Made by a program: the position numbers and the translations under genes. Shown piece after piece: positions 16,839 through 24,893 of a DNA stretch of 26,631 nucleotides (position 1 is its first letter; every line of letters begins with the position of its first letter). Origin of the DNA: Clostridiales bacterium UBA3277 (GTDB taxonomy: Bacteria; Bacillota; Clostridia; Oscillospirales; Oscillospiraceae). The DNA lies in assembly GCA_002362145.1 (NCBI GenBank), contig DETX01000041.1, positions 1-26,631 on the forward strand, written 5' to 3'. The notes under the pieces are model-generated. The model worked only from the letters and a program-made list of their open reading frames with translations, was not told the origin of the DNA and searched no databases.

Positions 16839-16858
16839 TATATTTAGGAGATGTTTTT

Positions 16859-17860
16859 ATGATCGCGATTTTAAAGCACGGCACCACCCCCGCCCAGATG
16901 GAGCATCTGGTAGCCTGGCTCAAGCACATGGACCTGGATGTTCACATCTCTCAGGGCCGTGAGGTCACCATCCTCGGCCTCATCGGCGACACCAGCCGGG
17001 TGGATATGGAGCTTCTCAAAAGCCTGGAAATGGTGGAAACCGTCAAGCGTGTGTCCGAGCCCTACAAGCAGGCCAACCGGAAATTCCACCCCAACGACAC
17101 CATCATCCAGGCCGGCTCCGCCCGGATCGGCGGCGGGTACTTCTCCCTCATTGCCGGTCCCTGCTCCGTGGAATCGGAGGAGCAGATTATTGAGGTTGCC
17201 AAGGCCGTAAAGGCCTCCGGCGCCACCATTCTCCGGGGCGGCGCCTTCAAGCCCCGGACCTCCCCCTATGCCTTCCAGGGCATGAAGGGCGAGGGCATCC
17301 AGCTTCTCGTTAAGGCCAAGCAGGCCACGGGCCTGCCCATTGTCACGGAAATCATGAACATCTCCACTCTGGATCTCTTCGCCGACGTGGATATCATCCA
17401 GGTGGGCGCCAGAAATATGCAGAATTTCGATCTGCTCAAGGAGCTGGGCAAGACGAAAAAGCCCATCCTCTTAAAGCGGGGCCTCGCCAACACCCTGCAG
17501 GAGCTGCTGATGAGCGCCGAATACATTATGAGCGAGGGCAACGACCAGGTCATCCTCTGTGAGCGGGGCATCCGGACCTTTGAGACCGCCACACGGAACA
17601 CCCTGGACCTGTCCGCCGTGCCGGTGCTCCACAATCTGACCCATCTGCCTGTGGTGGTGGACCCCAGCCACGCCACCGGCAAGGCCCACCTGGTGGAGCC
17701 CATGGCCTGCGCCGCCACCGCCGCCGGGGCGGACGGGATCATGATTGAGGTCCACAACAACCCCAGCTGCGCGCTGTGCGACGGTGCCCAGTCCCTGACC
17801 CCGCCCCAATTCGACGATCTGGCCCGGAAGGTCCGCAAGCTCCGTGAGGTCATGGCATGA
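16859..17860 (+). CDS. aroF: 3-deoxy-7-phosphoheptulonate synthase (type I-beta DAHP synthase)
   Basis: Condenses phosphoenolpyruvate and erythrose 4-phosphate into DAHP, the first step of the shikimate pathway. The 333-residue protein has an N-terminal ferredoxin-like regulatory domain (about 1-70) and a TIM barrel with AGPCSVES, GGAFKPRTSPYAFQG, QVGARNMQNF, LLKRG and DPSHATG. This layout is that of the Thermotoga-type I-beta enzymes, in which the N-terminal domain mediates feedback inhibition by Tyr/Phe. The ATG at 16859 has TAGGAGATG upstream; the frame extends to 16655 through the attenuator, which rules out the longer start. First gene of the operon; its stop overlaps the tyrA start (ATGA). 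Confidence 0.97.
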   Translation: MIAILKHGTTPAQMEHLVAWLKHMDLDVHISQGREVTILGLIGDTSRVDMELLKSLEMVETVKRVSEPYKQANRKFHPNDTIIQAGSARIGGGYFSLIAGPCSVESEEQIIEVAKAVKASGATILRGGAFKPRTSPYAFQGMKGEGIQLLVKAKQATGLPIVTEIMNISTLDLFADVDIIQVGARNMQNFDLLKELGKTKKPILLKRGLANTLQELLMSAEYIMSEGNDQVILCERGIRTFETATRNTLDLSAVPVLHNLTHLPVVVDPSHATGKAHLVEPMACAATAAGADGIMIEVHNNPSCALCDGAQSLTPPQFDDLARKVRKLREVMA

Positions 17861-18687
17861 GGGTCGGGATTTTAGGGCTGGGACTCATCGGCGGCTCCCT
17901 GGCCCGGGCCTATGCCCTGGAAGGGCACACCGTCTACGCCAGCGAATTAAATGAGAGTATGCTGTCCTTTGCCATGCTGGCAGGGGCCGTCCACGGAAGG
18001 CTGGACGAAACAACGATTCCTCAGTGCGAGCTGATCCTGCTGGCCATCTACCCCGGCGGCAGCGCCGCCTGGCTGGAAGAAAATGGGCGGTACATCTGCA
18101 AAGATGCCCTGGTGCTGGACTGCTGCGGCACCAAGCGAGAGATCTGCGGCCGGTGCTTCCCGGTGGCGAAGGCCTTCGGCTTTACTTTTGTGGGGGGCCA
18201 CCCCATGGCAGGCTCCCAGTTCTCCGGCTTCAAATACAGCCGGGCGGACCTTTTTAAGGGCGCTCCCATGGTGCTGGTGCCCCCGGTATTCGATGACGCG
18301 GTGCTTTTGGAGCGGGTCCAGACCGCCCTGCGGCCCTGCCATTTTGGCTCCTTCCCGGTGACCACCGCCCAGGAGCACGACAAGATGATCGCCTTTACCT
18401 CCCAGATGCCCCACATCCTCAGCAACGCCTTTATCAAGTCCCCCACGGCAGTCAAGCACAAGGGCTTTTCCGCCGGAAGCTACCGGGATCTGACCCGGGT
18501 CGCCTGGCTGAATCCCCAGATGTGGGCGGAATTATTTCTGGAAAACAAGGACAACGTGCTCTTTGAGCTGGACCAATATCTCAATTCCCTCCGTGCCTAC
18601 CGGGACGCCCTGGCGGCGGAGGATCTTGCGGCCCTCACCGCTCTGCTGGACGAGGGAAAGCGCCGAAAGGAGGAGGTGGACGGATGA
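17857..18687 (+). CDS. tyrA: Prephenate dehydrogenase
   Basis: Oxidatively decarboxylates prephenate to 4-hydroxyphenylpyruvate with NAD(P)+, the committed step to tyrosine. The 276-residue product starts with the Rossmann motif GILGLGLIGGSLARAYALEG and has the family's GGHPMAGSQFSGFKYSRADLFKGAPMVL segment around the active-site His. There is no fused chorismate mutase and no C-terminal ACT domain, so it is the minimal form; mutase activity comes from pheA. It overlaps aroF and aroB by 4 nt each (ATGA), implying coupled translation. Confidence 0.95.
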   Translation: MRVGILGLGLIGGSLARAYALEGHTVYASELNESMLSFAMLAGAVHGRLDETTIPQCELILLAIYPGGSAAWLEENGRYICKDALVLDCCGTKREICGRCFPVAKAFGFTFVGGHPMAGSQFSGFKYSRADLFKGAPMVLVPPVFDDAVLLERVQTALRPCHFGSFPVTTAQEHDKMIAFTSQMPHILSNAFIKSPTAVKHKGFSAGSYRDLTRVAWLNPQMWAELFLENKDNVLFELDQYLNSLRAYRDALAAEDLAALTALLDEGKRRKEEVDG

Positions 18688-19736
18688 ATACCATAACCGT
18701 GAACGCCTCGATGCGCTACGACATCCACATCGGCCCCGGGCTTCTGGGAAGTCTGGGCCAGGCGGTGAGGCAGCTGGGAAACGCCCAAAAAATATGTCTC
18801 GTCAGCGAGAGCACCGTCTTTCCCCGATACGGTCAGGCCGCCCTGGACAGCCTGAAGGACACCGGGTTTTCCGTGGATGCCTTCGTATTTCCTGCCGGGG
18901 AGGAGAGCAAAAACGGGGCTGTTTTCCTGGAATTATTAAACTTTCTCGCTGAGAAGCGGCTCACCCGGTCGGACCGGATTGTGGCGCTGGGCGGCGGCGT
19001 TGTGGGCGATCTGGCAGGGTTTGCCGCCGCCAGCTACCTCCGGGGCATCTCCTTTATTCAGGTTCCCACCACGCTGCTGGCGGCGGTGGATTCCTCCGTG
19101 GGGGGAAAGACCGCCATTGACCTTCCCGCCGGAAAAAATCTGGCGGGGGCCTTCCATCAGCCCAGCCTGGTGCTTTGCGATACGGACACCCTGGATTCCC
19201 TGCCCGGGGATATTTTCCTGGACGGCTCCGCCGAGGTCATCAAATACGGCGTGCTCTACGACGAGGCGCTCTTCTCCCATTTGGAGGAAAGGGGCGTCGC
19301 CTTCCACCGGGAGGCCGTCATCACCCGCTGCGTGGAATTAAAGCGGGACGTGGTGGCTCTGGACGAATTTGACACCGGGGCCCGGATGAAGCTGAATCTG
19401 GGCCACACCGTGGCCCACGGCATTGAGGCAAAGAGCAATTTTACCATCTCCCACGGCCGGGCCGTGGCCATGGGCATGGCCATCATCACCCGGGCGGCCG
19501 TCCAGATGGGGCTGTGTGACAAGGGGGCGGCGGAGCGGATTATCCATGTTTTGAACCAATTCGGCCTGCCCGTTTCCACGGACTTTTCCGCAGACGACCT
19601 GTACACCTACACCCTTTCCGACAAGAAGCGTTCCGGCGGTACGGTGAAGCTCATTGTCCCCCGGGAGATCGGCCGGTGCGATATTGAGCCTGTGGGGGTG
19701 GAAGAACTCAAAGACTGGATAAGGGCGGGACTTTGA
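18684..19736 (+). CDS. aroB: 3-dehydroquinate synthase
   Basis: Converts DAHP to 3-dehydroquinate using NAD+ and a divalent metal, the second shikimate step. The 350-residue product has PAGEESKN, the NAD-binding GGGVVGDLAGFAAASYLRG, PTTLLAAVDSSVGGKTAID, and metal ligands in SAEVIKYG (Glu), NLGHTVAHGIE (His) and SHGRAVAMGM (His). Length matches the family. The start has AAGGAGGAGG upstream and overlaps the tyrA stop. It is one nt from aroA. Confidence 0.97.
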   Translation: MNTITVNASMRYDIHIGPGLLGSLGQAVRQLGNAQKICLVSESTVFPRYGQAALDSLKDTGFSVDAFVFPAGEESKNGAVFLELLNFLAEKRLTRSDRIVALGGGVVGDLAGFAAASYLRGISFIQVPTTLLAAVDSSVGGKTAIDLPAGKNLAGAFHQPSLVLCDTDTLDSLPGDIFLDGSAEVIKYGVLYDEALFSHLEERGVAFHREAVITRCVELKRDVVALDEFDTGARMKLNLGHTVAHGIEAKSNFTISHGRAVAMGMAIITRAAVQMGLCDKGAAERIIHVLNQFGLPVSTDFSADDLYTYTLSDKKRSGGTVKLIVPREIGRCDIEPVGVEELKDWIRAGL

Positions 19737-19737
19737 T

Positions 19738-20937
19738 ATGGACATTCAGATTTTCCCCGGGAAGCTCTCCGGGACCGTCACCGCCATTTCCTCCAAGTCC
19801 CAGGCCCACCGGCTGCTCATCTGCGCCGCCTTCGCGGACAGGCCCACCTTTTTAATCTGCCCCGAGACCAGCCGGGACATGGATGCCACCGCTGGCTGTC
19901 TGGAGGCTCTGGGGGCACGGATTTCCCGGGAGGAGGGCGGATACCGGGTCTGTCCAGTTAAGCGTCCCCCCGCTTCTGCCCTGCTCGGCTGCCTTGACAG
20001 CGGCTCTACGTTGCGCTTTCTTTTGCCGGTGGCGGGGGCTCTGGGGGTGGAGGCCACCTTTCACCTGGCGGGTCGGCTGCCCCAGCGGCCCCTGTCCCCT
20101 TTGTGGGAGGAGATGGAGCGGATGGGCTGCCGCCTCAGCCGGCCCACGGAGGATACGGTCCTCTGCCAGGGCAGGCTCCGGCCGGGTAAATTCACCCTGG
20201 ACGGCGGCGTATCCAGCCAGTTCATTACGGGACTGCTGCTGGCGGCGGCCCTCATCGACGGGCAGTCGGAGATCCAGCTCACGGGAACCGTGGAATCCCG
20301 GCCCTATATCACCATGACCCGGGAGGCCATGGCCATTTTCGGGCGAGAGACCACTGGTTTTCAGGTCCGGGGCGGAACGCCCTTCCGCTCCCCCGGCACG
20401 CTGGCCGTGGAGGGAGATTGGAGCAACGGCGCCTTTTTCCTCGCGGCAAGAGTTCTGGGCAGCGACGTGACTGTGGAGGGTCTCTCCCCCGGCTCCTCTC
20501 AGGGGGACCGGGCGGCGGCAGAGCTTCTGCCGGGACTGCGCCGGGAAGCTCTAACCATTTCCGCGGCGGACATCCCGGACTTAATCCCCATCCTTGCCGT
20601 CACCGCCGCTGTCTTTCATGGGGCGGTATTTACGGACATCCGGCGGCTGCGGCTGAAGGAATCGGACCGGGTGGCCGCTGTGACGGACATGATTGAGGGC
20701 CTGGGCGGGCATGTGGAATCCGACGAAAACACCATGCGGGTCTACGGAACCGGGCTGACCGGCGGGTCCGTGGACAGCCGGAACGACCACCGCATCGCCA
20801 TGGCCGCCGCCATCGCTGCCACGGTCTGCCGTCAAGGCGTGACCATCCGGGGGGCGGAGTGCACCCAGAAATCCTATCCCCGGTTTTGGGAGGAATACGC
20901 GCGTTTAGGAGGCAGATATGAGCAGTACATACGGTGA
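19738..20937 (+). CDS. aroA: 3-phosphoshikimate 1-carboxyvinyltransferase (EPSP synthase)
   Basis: Transfers enolpyruvate from PEP to shikimate 3-phosphate, the sixth step and the glyphosate target. The 399-residue product has SSKSQAHRLL near the N terminus (K20, S21, R25), LDSGSTLRFLLPVAGALG, SSQFITGLLLAAAL and RLRLKESDR, and a conserved NDHRIAMA block near the C terminus. It is somewhat shorter than the usual 420-430 residues. Its start is one nt after the aroB stop, and its last 20 nt overlap aroC. Confidence 0.96.
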   Translation: MDIQIFPGKLSGTVTAISSKSQAHRLLICAAFADRPTFLICPETSRDMDATAGCLEALGARISREEGGYRVCPVKRPPASALLGCLDSGSTLRFLLPVAGALGVEATFHLAGRLPQRPLSPLWEEMERMGCRLSRPTEDTVLCQGRLRPGKFTLDGGVSSQFITGLLLAAALIDGQSEIQLTGTVESRPYITMTREAMAIFGRETTGFQVRGGTPFRSPGTLAVEGDWSNGAFFLAARVLGSDVTVEGLSPGSSQGDRAAAELLPGLRREALTISAADIPDLIPILAVTAAVFHGAVFTDIRRLRLKESDRVAAVTDMIEGLGGHVESDENTMRVYGTGLTGGSVDSRNDHRIAMAAAIAATVCRQGVTIRGAECTQKSYPRFWEEYARLGGRYEQYIR

Positions 20938-22018
20938 CAATCTCAAGCTCTCCATCTTCGGCCAGTCCCACGGTCCGGCCATCGGCGTGGTTCTGGACGG
21001 AATTCCCGCGGGGCTTCCCGTGGACACAGATATCTTGCAGGCGTTTTTAAACCGCCGGGCCCCCGGGCAGAACAGCTGGTCCACTCCCCGGCGGGAGGAG
21101 GACCGGCCGGAAATCCTGGCGGGGATTCTGGACGGCCGCACCACCGGGGCCCCCATCGCGGCCATCATCCGAAACACCAACACCCGCTCCGGGGACTATG
21201 CCCAGCTCCGGGACTGCCCCCGGCCGGGCCACGCCGACTACACCGCCGAAATCAAATACGGCGGCTTTCAGGACGCGGCAGGGGGCGGCCACTTCTCCGG
21301 GCGGCTGACGGCGCCGCTGTGCATCGCAGGAGGGCTGTGCAAGCAGTGGCTCGGGGAGATGGGCATTCAGATTGGGGCCCACATCGCCTCCATCGGCGGC
21401 GTCCCGGACCGGGGCTTTGACCCGCTGGAACCGGAGCTTTCCCAGGTGGGAACGGATTTCCCGGTGCTCTCACGCGACACCGTGGAGAAAATGCACACCG
21501 CCATCGCCCAGGCGGCAGCGGAGGGGGACAGCGTGGGCGGATGCGTAGAGTGTGCCGTCACCGGCCTTCCGGCCGGGGTGGGAGAGCCCATGTTCGGCGG
21601 CGTGGAGAGTAAAATCGCCGCCATTGTCTACGGAATTCCCGCCGTAAAGGCCCTGGACTTCGGCATAGGCGCCCAGGCGGCAGACCTCCGGGGCAGTCAG
21701 TGCAACGACCCCTATACCTTGGAGGACGGGAAAATCCGCACCCTTACCAACCGCGCGGGGGGAATTCTGGGCGGAATTACCAACGGAATGCCGGTGGTGT
21801 TCCGGGTGACCCTGAAACCCACGCCCTCCATTTCCCGGCCCCAGCAGAGCGTCTCCCTATGCCGCATGGAGCCGCAGGAGCTGAGCGTCAAAGGCCGCCA
21901 CGACCCCTGCATCGTACCCAGGGCCGTGCCGGTGGTGGAAGCGGCGGCGGCCATTGCCATTTATGATCTGATTCTGGGAAACACCCAGACAACAAGGAGG
22001 AAATCACCATGGAATTAG
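20918..22018 (+). CDS. aroC: Chorismate synthase
   Basis: Makes chorismate from EPSP with reduced FMN, the last common step. The 366-residue product has STYGDNLKLSIFGQSHGPAIG at the N terminus, RPGHADYT, the DAAGGGHFSGRLTAP block and the C-terminal GRHDPCIVPRAVPVVEA signature with its conserved His and Asp. The start is inside the aroA end, with AGGAGG 5 nt before the ATG. It overlaps pheA by 10 nt. Confidence 0.97.
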   Translation: MSSTYGDNLKLSIFGQSHGPAIGVVLDGIPAGLPVDTDILQAFLNRRAPGQNSWSTPRREEDRPEILAGILDGRTTGAPIAAIIRNTNTRSGDYAQLRDCPRPGHADYTAEIKYGGFQDAAGGGHFSGRLTAPLCIAGGLCKQWLGEMGIQIGAHIASIGGVPDRGFDPLEPELSQVGTDFPVLSRDTVEKMHTAIAQAAAEGDSVGGCVECAVTGLPAGVGEPMFGGVESKIAAIVYGIPAVKALDFGIGAQAADLRGSQCNDPYTLEDGKIRTLTNRAGGILGGITNGMPVVFRVTLKPTPSISRPQQSVSLCRMEPQELSVKGRHDPCIVPRAVPVVEAAAAIAIYDLILGNTQTTRRKSPWN

Positions 22019-23151
22019 AGCAGCTTCGTCAGGAAATCGACCAGATTGACCAGGAGCTTGTGAAGCTCTTCGGCCAGCGGATGGATGTGTCCGCCCGGAT
22101 CGCGGACTATAAGCGGGAAAACGCCATGCCCATTTTCGTCCCCGCCCGGGAGCGCTCCAAGCTCCAGGAGGTGGCAAAGCTGGCAGGTCCGGATATGGCC
22201 AACTACACCCGGGTCCTCTACTCCATGCTCTTTGAGCTCAGCCGGAGTTATCAGAGCAAGCGCCTTGGGAAGGTCAGCCCCCTCAGCCAGCGGATCACCG
22301 AGGCCATTGAGCATACGCCCAGGCTCTTCCCCCAGGCTCCCATGGTGGCCTGCCAGGGTGTGGAGGGGGCCTACTCCCAGATTGCCTGTGAGCACATTTT
22401 TAAAGACCCCTTCATTCTCTACTTCAAGAATTTTGAGTCCGTTTTCTCCGCCATCGACCAGGGTATGTGCCAGTACGGCATTCTGCCCATCGAAAACTCC
22501 ACCGCCGGGTCCGTGAAAAAGGTCTATGATCTGATGCAGAAGCACAACTTCTCCATCGTGCGCTCCTTCCGGCTGAAGGTGGACCACAACCTTCTGGTCA
22601 ATCCCGGCACCCGGCTGGAGGACATCCGGGAGGTCTACTCCCACGAGCAGGCCATCGGCCAGTGCGGCGACTTTTTGCAGAGCCTGACCGGCGCCAACGT
22701 CATCCCTGTAGGCAACACCGCCATGGCGGCGGAGATGGTGTCCATCTCCGGCCGGAAGGATGTGGCCGCGCTGAGCAGCCGGGCCTGCGCCGAGCTATAC
22801 AATCTTGACTGCCTGGCCGCCTCGGTCCAGGACAAGGGCAACAACCGGACCCGCTTTTTGTGCATCAGCAAGAATTTGGAAATCTACCCCGGTTCCGACC
22901 GGACCAGCATCATGATGATCCTGCCCCACCGCCCCGGCTCCCTGTACAAGGTCCTGGCAAGGCTCTACACCCTGGGCATCAACGTAACCAAACTGGAATC
23001 CAGGCCCATTCCCGACCGGGAGTTTGAGTTCATGTTCTATTTCGATTTGGAAACCTCCATCTACTCCGAGGAGTTCGTACAGCTCATGTGCGAATTGGAC
23101 GAATTGTGTGAGGAATTCAAATACTTCGGCAGCTATACAGAGGTGGTCTGA
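22009..23151 (+). CDS. pheA: Bifunctional chorismate mutase / prephenate dehydratase (P-protein)
   Basis: Turns chorismate into prephenate and then phenylpyruvate, the committed branch to phenylalanine. The 380-residue product has an AroQ-type mutase domain (about 1-90, with LRQEIDQIDQELVKLFGQR and YKRENAMPI), a dehydratase domain (about 108-285, with GVEGAYSQ, LPIENSTAGSV, YSHEQAIGQC and the catalytic NRTRF), and a C-terminal ACT domain (about 300-380) with the Phe-binding ESRP motif. Feedback inhibition by Phe is therefore likely. Its mutase also supplies prephenate for TyrA. The ribosome binding site AAGGAGG lies in the aroC end; the stop TGA shares one base with the next ATG. Confidence 0.96.
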   Translation: MELEQLRQEIDQIDQELVKLFGQRMDVSARIADYKRENAMPIFVPARERSKLQEVAKLAGPDMANYTRVLYSMLFELSRSYQSKRLGKVSPLSQRITEAIEHTPRLFPQAPMVACQGVEGAYSQIACEHIFKDPFILYFKNFESVFSAIDQGMCQYGILPIENSTAGSVKKVYDLMQKHNFSIVRSFRLKVDHNLLVNPGTRLEDIREVYSHEQAIGQCGDFLQSLTGANVIPVGNTAMAAEMVSISGRKDVAALSSRACAELYNLDCLAASVQDKGNNRTRFLCISKNLEIYPGSDRTSIMMILPHRPGSLYKVLARLYTLGINVTKLESRPIPDREFEFMFYFDLETSIYSEEFVQLMCELDELCEEFKYFGSYTEVV

Positions 23152-24377
23152 TGAACTGCGGTCTGCTGGGACGGAAGCTGGGACACAGCTACTCCCCCCA
23201 AATTCACGGATATCTGGGGGATTATTCCTACCGCCTCTTCGAAAAGGAGCCGGAGGAGCTGGCGGATTTTCTGAGGCACGGAGATTTTACCGGGCTGAAT
23301 GTGACCATCCCCTATAAAAAAGAGGTCATCCCCTTCCTGGACGACCTGTCGGACACCGCCAGGAAGATGGAATCTGTCAACACCATCCTCCGGCGGAAGG
23401 ACGGAACCCTCTTCGGCCACAATTCCGACTACTTCGGTTTCTGCTCCCTGGTGCGCCACAGCGGGATGGGCCCCGCCGGGAAGAAGGTTTTGGTGCTGGG
23501 CAGCGGCGGGACCTCCGCCATGGCCCAGTGCGCCCTGACGGACATGGGGGCCCGGGTCATTGTCATTTCCCGGTCGGGCCCGGACAACTACGGAAATCTG
23601 GAGCGGCACGCCGACGCCGCCATGGTGGTCAACGCCACGCCCCTGGGGATGTACCCGAATGTGGGGACGGCGGCCCTGGACCTGAGGGCCTTTCCCAGGC
23701 TGGAAGGGGTGCTGGATGTGGTCTACAATCCCGCCCGGACGGCGCTGCTGCTCCAGGCGGAGCAGTTACATATTCCCTGCGCCAACGGACTGTGGATGCT
23801 GGTGGCCCAGGCGAAGGAAGCCGCGGAGTATTTTACCGGCAGGGCCATAGACGACAGCGTCATTGAAAAAATCTATGGCAGACTCTCCGCTCAGATGGAA
23901 AACATCGTCCTCATCGGGATGCCCGGCTGCGGAAAGAGCACCGTGGGGGCCATTCTGGCGGAAAAAACCGGGCGCACCCTTCTGGACGCCGACGAGCGAA
24001 TCTGTGAGCTGGCCGGAAAATCCATCCCGGAGATTTTTGCCCAGGATGGGGAAGCGGCCTTCCGGCAGTGGGAGACTGAGGCCCTCCGGGAATTCGGGAT
24101 GCAGTCCGGGCGCATCCTCGCCACCGGCGGCGGCTGCGTCACCCAGAGCCGAAACTATCCCCTGCTCCACCAAAATGGACGAATTTTCTACCTCACCCGG
24201 GATTTGGACCGGCTGCCCACCGACGGAAGGCCCCTGTCCCAGGCCAATCCTCTGGCCGAGCTGTACGCAGCCAGGAAGGGGCTGTACGAGGCGTTCGCGG
24301 ACATGACGGTTGACAACAACGGCCGCGCTCAGGACACGGCAGAAACGATTCTGAACGCTTTGGAGGGATCATTATGA
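23151..24377 (+). CDS. aroE-aroK: Fused shikimate dehydrogenase / shikimate kinase
   Basis: One 408-residue chain carries two consecutive-pathway enzymes. Residues about 1-245 are AroE: GRKLGHSYSPQIHG, GLNVTIPYKK (catalytic Lys), GHNSDYFGF, NADP-binding VLGSGGTSAMAQ and NATPLGMYP. Residues about 250-408 are AroK: Walker A GMPGCGKST, LDADERICELAGKSIPEIF (shikimate-binding Asp), ATGGGCV and DGRPLS. AroE is shorter than typical stand-alone enzymes (270-290). There is no stop between the domains. An internal Met (QMENIVLIG) sits at the junction and could in principle give free AroK, but no strong ribosome binding site is evident. Starts 1 nt inside pheA; overlaps aroQ by 4 nt. Confidence 0.94.
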   Translation: MNCGLLGRKLGHSYSPQIHGYLGDYSYRLFEKEPEELADFLRHGDFTGLNVTIPYKKEVIPFLDDLSDTARKMESVNTILRRKDGTLFGHNSDYFGFCSLVRHSGMGPAGKKVLVLGSGGTSAMAQCALTDMGARVIVISRSGPDNYGNLERHADAAMVVNATPLGMYPNVGTAALDLRAFPRLEGVLDVVYNPARTALLLQAEQLHIPCANGLWMLVAQAKEAAEYFTGRAIDDSVIEKIYGRLSAQMENIVLIGMPGCGKSTVGAILAEKTGRTLLDADERICELAGKSIPEIFAQDGEAAFRQWETEALREFGMQSGRILATGGGCVTQSRNYPLLHQNGRIFYLTRDLDRLPTDGRPLSQANPLAELYAARKGLYEAFADMTVDNNGRAQDTAETILNALEGSL

Positions 24378-24802
24378 AAATTCTGGTATTAAACGGACCG
24401 AATCTCAATATGCTGGGGATTCGGGAGCCGGGGATCTACGGAAAGAGCACCTTCTCGGACCTGCTGAATCTGCTGGCGGACACAGCCCGGGAGGAGGGGG
24501 TGGAGATTGAACAGTTCCAATCCAACCACGAGGGGGCTCTGGTGGATAAAATTCAGGAGGCCTACGGAAAATTTGACGGCATTGTCATCAACCCCGCGGC
24601 CTACACCCACACCTCCGTGGCGATTCTGGATGCCCTGAAAGCCGTATCCATTCCGGCGGTGGAGGTTCACATCTCCAATGTGGACGCCCGGGAGCCCTTC
24701 CGGCAGGTATCTTATGCGGGCCTGGCCTGTGTCAAGACCATCAAAGGGCACGGACTTGAGGGGTATCGGGAGGCCATCGTGTACCTCAAGGAGCATTTCT
24801 GA
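24374..24802 (+). CDS. aroQ: 3-dehydroquinate dehydratase, type II
   Basis: Dehydrates 3-dehydroquinate to 3-dehydroshikimate, the third step. The 142-residue product has GPNLNMLGIREPGIYG (active-site Tyr and the flexible loop Arg), NPAAYTHTSVAILDAL, VEVHISNVDAREPFRQVSY (catalytic His region), all diagnostic of the small dodecameric type II enzymes. Last gene of the operon; the ATGA overlap with aroEK and the terminator 13 nt after the stop bound the transcript. Confidence 0.97.
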   Translation: MKILVLNGPNLNMLGIREPGIYGKSTFSDLLNLLADTAREEGVEIEQFQSNHEGALVDKIQEAYGKFDGIVINPAAYTHTSVAILDALKAVSIPAVEVHISNVDAREPFRQVSYAGLACVKTIKGHGLEGYREAIVYLKEHF

Positions 24803-24815
24803 CGAATGAAATTCA

Positions 24816-24849
24816 AAAAGGCGGCTGTCAAAATTGACAGCCGCCTTTT
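24816..24849 (+). terminator. Terminator of the aro operon
   Basis: A perfect 15-bp stem (AAAAGGCGGCTGTCA / TGACAGCCGCCTTTT) with a 4-nt loop. The T-tract is the end of the 3' arm, and a matching A-run begins the 5' arm. Confidence 0.9.
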
Positions 24850-24863
24850 GGTTATACAAGATG

Positions 24864-24893
24864 TTATTCACAGTTTCCACAGCATTATCCACA
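24864..24893 (+). other. Cluster of DnaA-box-like sequences
   Basis: TTATTCACA (24864-24872), GTTTCCACA (24873-24881) and TTATCCACA (24885-24893) lie in the same orientation. The third is a perfect consensus DnaA box, the first has one difference, the middle one two. The outer two start 21 nt apart, two helical turns. The gap 24803-25039 holds this cluster and the aro terminator and no credible gene. Whether DnaA binds is unknown; no dnaA or dnaN gene is in the window. Confidence 0.55.

Larger units (their letters stand above)
16671..16840 (+). promoter_or_regulatory. Ribosome-mediated transcription attenuator (Phe/Tyr leader) of the aro operon
   Basis: The leader RNA holds: (1) a translated 19-codon peptide rich in Phe and Tyr (16698-16757); (2) a perfect 12-bp hairpin, 16730-16741 with 16749-16760, over the Tyr-Tyr-Phe-Phe codons and the stop; (3) an intrinsic terminator, 16808-16833; (4) an antiterminator in which 16760-16773 pairs with 16810-16823 (13 of 14 positions, two G-U, one mismatch), consuming the terminator 5' arm. 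A ribosome stalled on the aromatic codons would leave 16760-16773 free, so the antiterminator forms. A ribosome at the stop codon would cover that segment, so the terminator forms. A 7-bp AU hairpin (16790-16807) fits inside the antiterminator loop. CAGCAC at 16706-16711 can also pair with GTGCTG at 16767-16772 when the leader is untranslated. The pairings are seen; the mechanism is inferred. Confidence 0.85.

Noticed and set aside
16655..16858. Upstream extension of the aroF frame by 68 codons
   Set aside because: It would begin inside the promoter -10 and run through the attenuator terminator; the family starts at MIAILKHG and the AGGAGATG site supports 16859.
16665..16858. T-box riboswitch or other metabolite riboswitch ahead of aroF
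   Set aside because: No T-box antiterminator motif (TGGNACCGCG) or long stem I is present; the leader is too short and is fully explained by the leader-peptide model.
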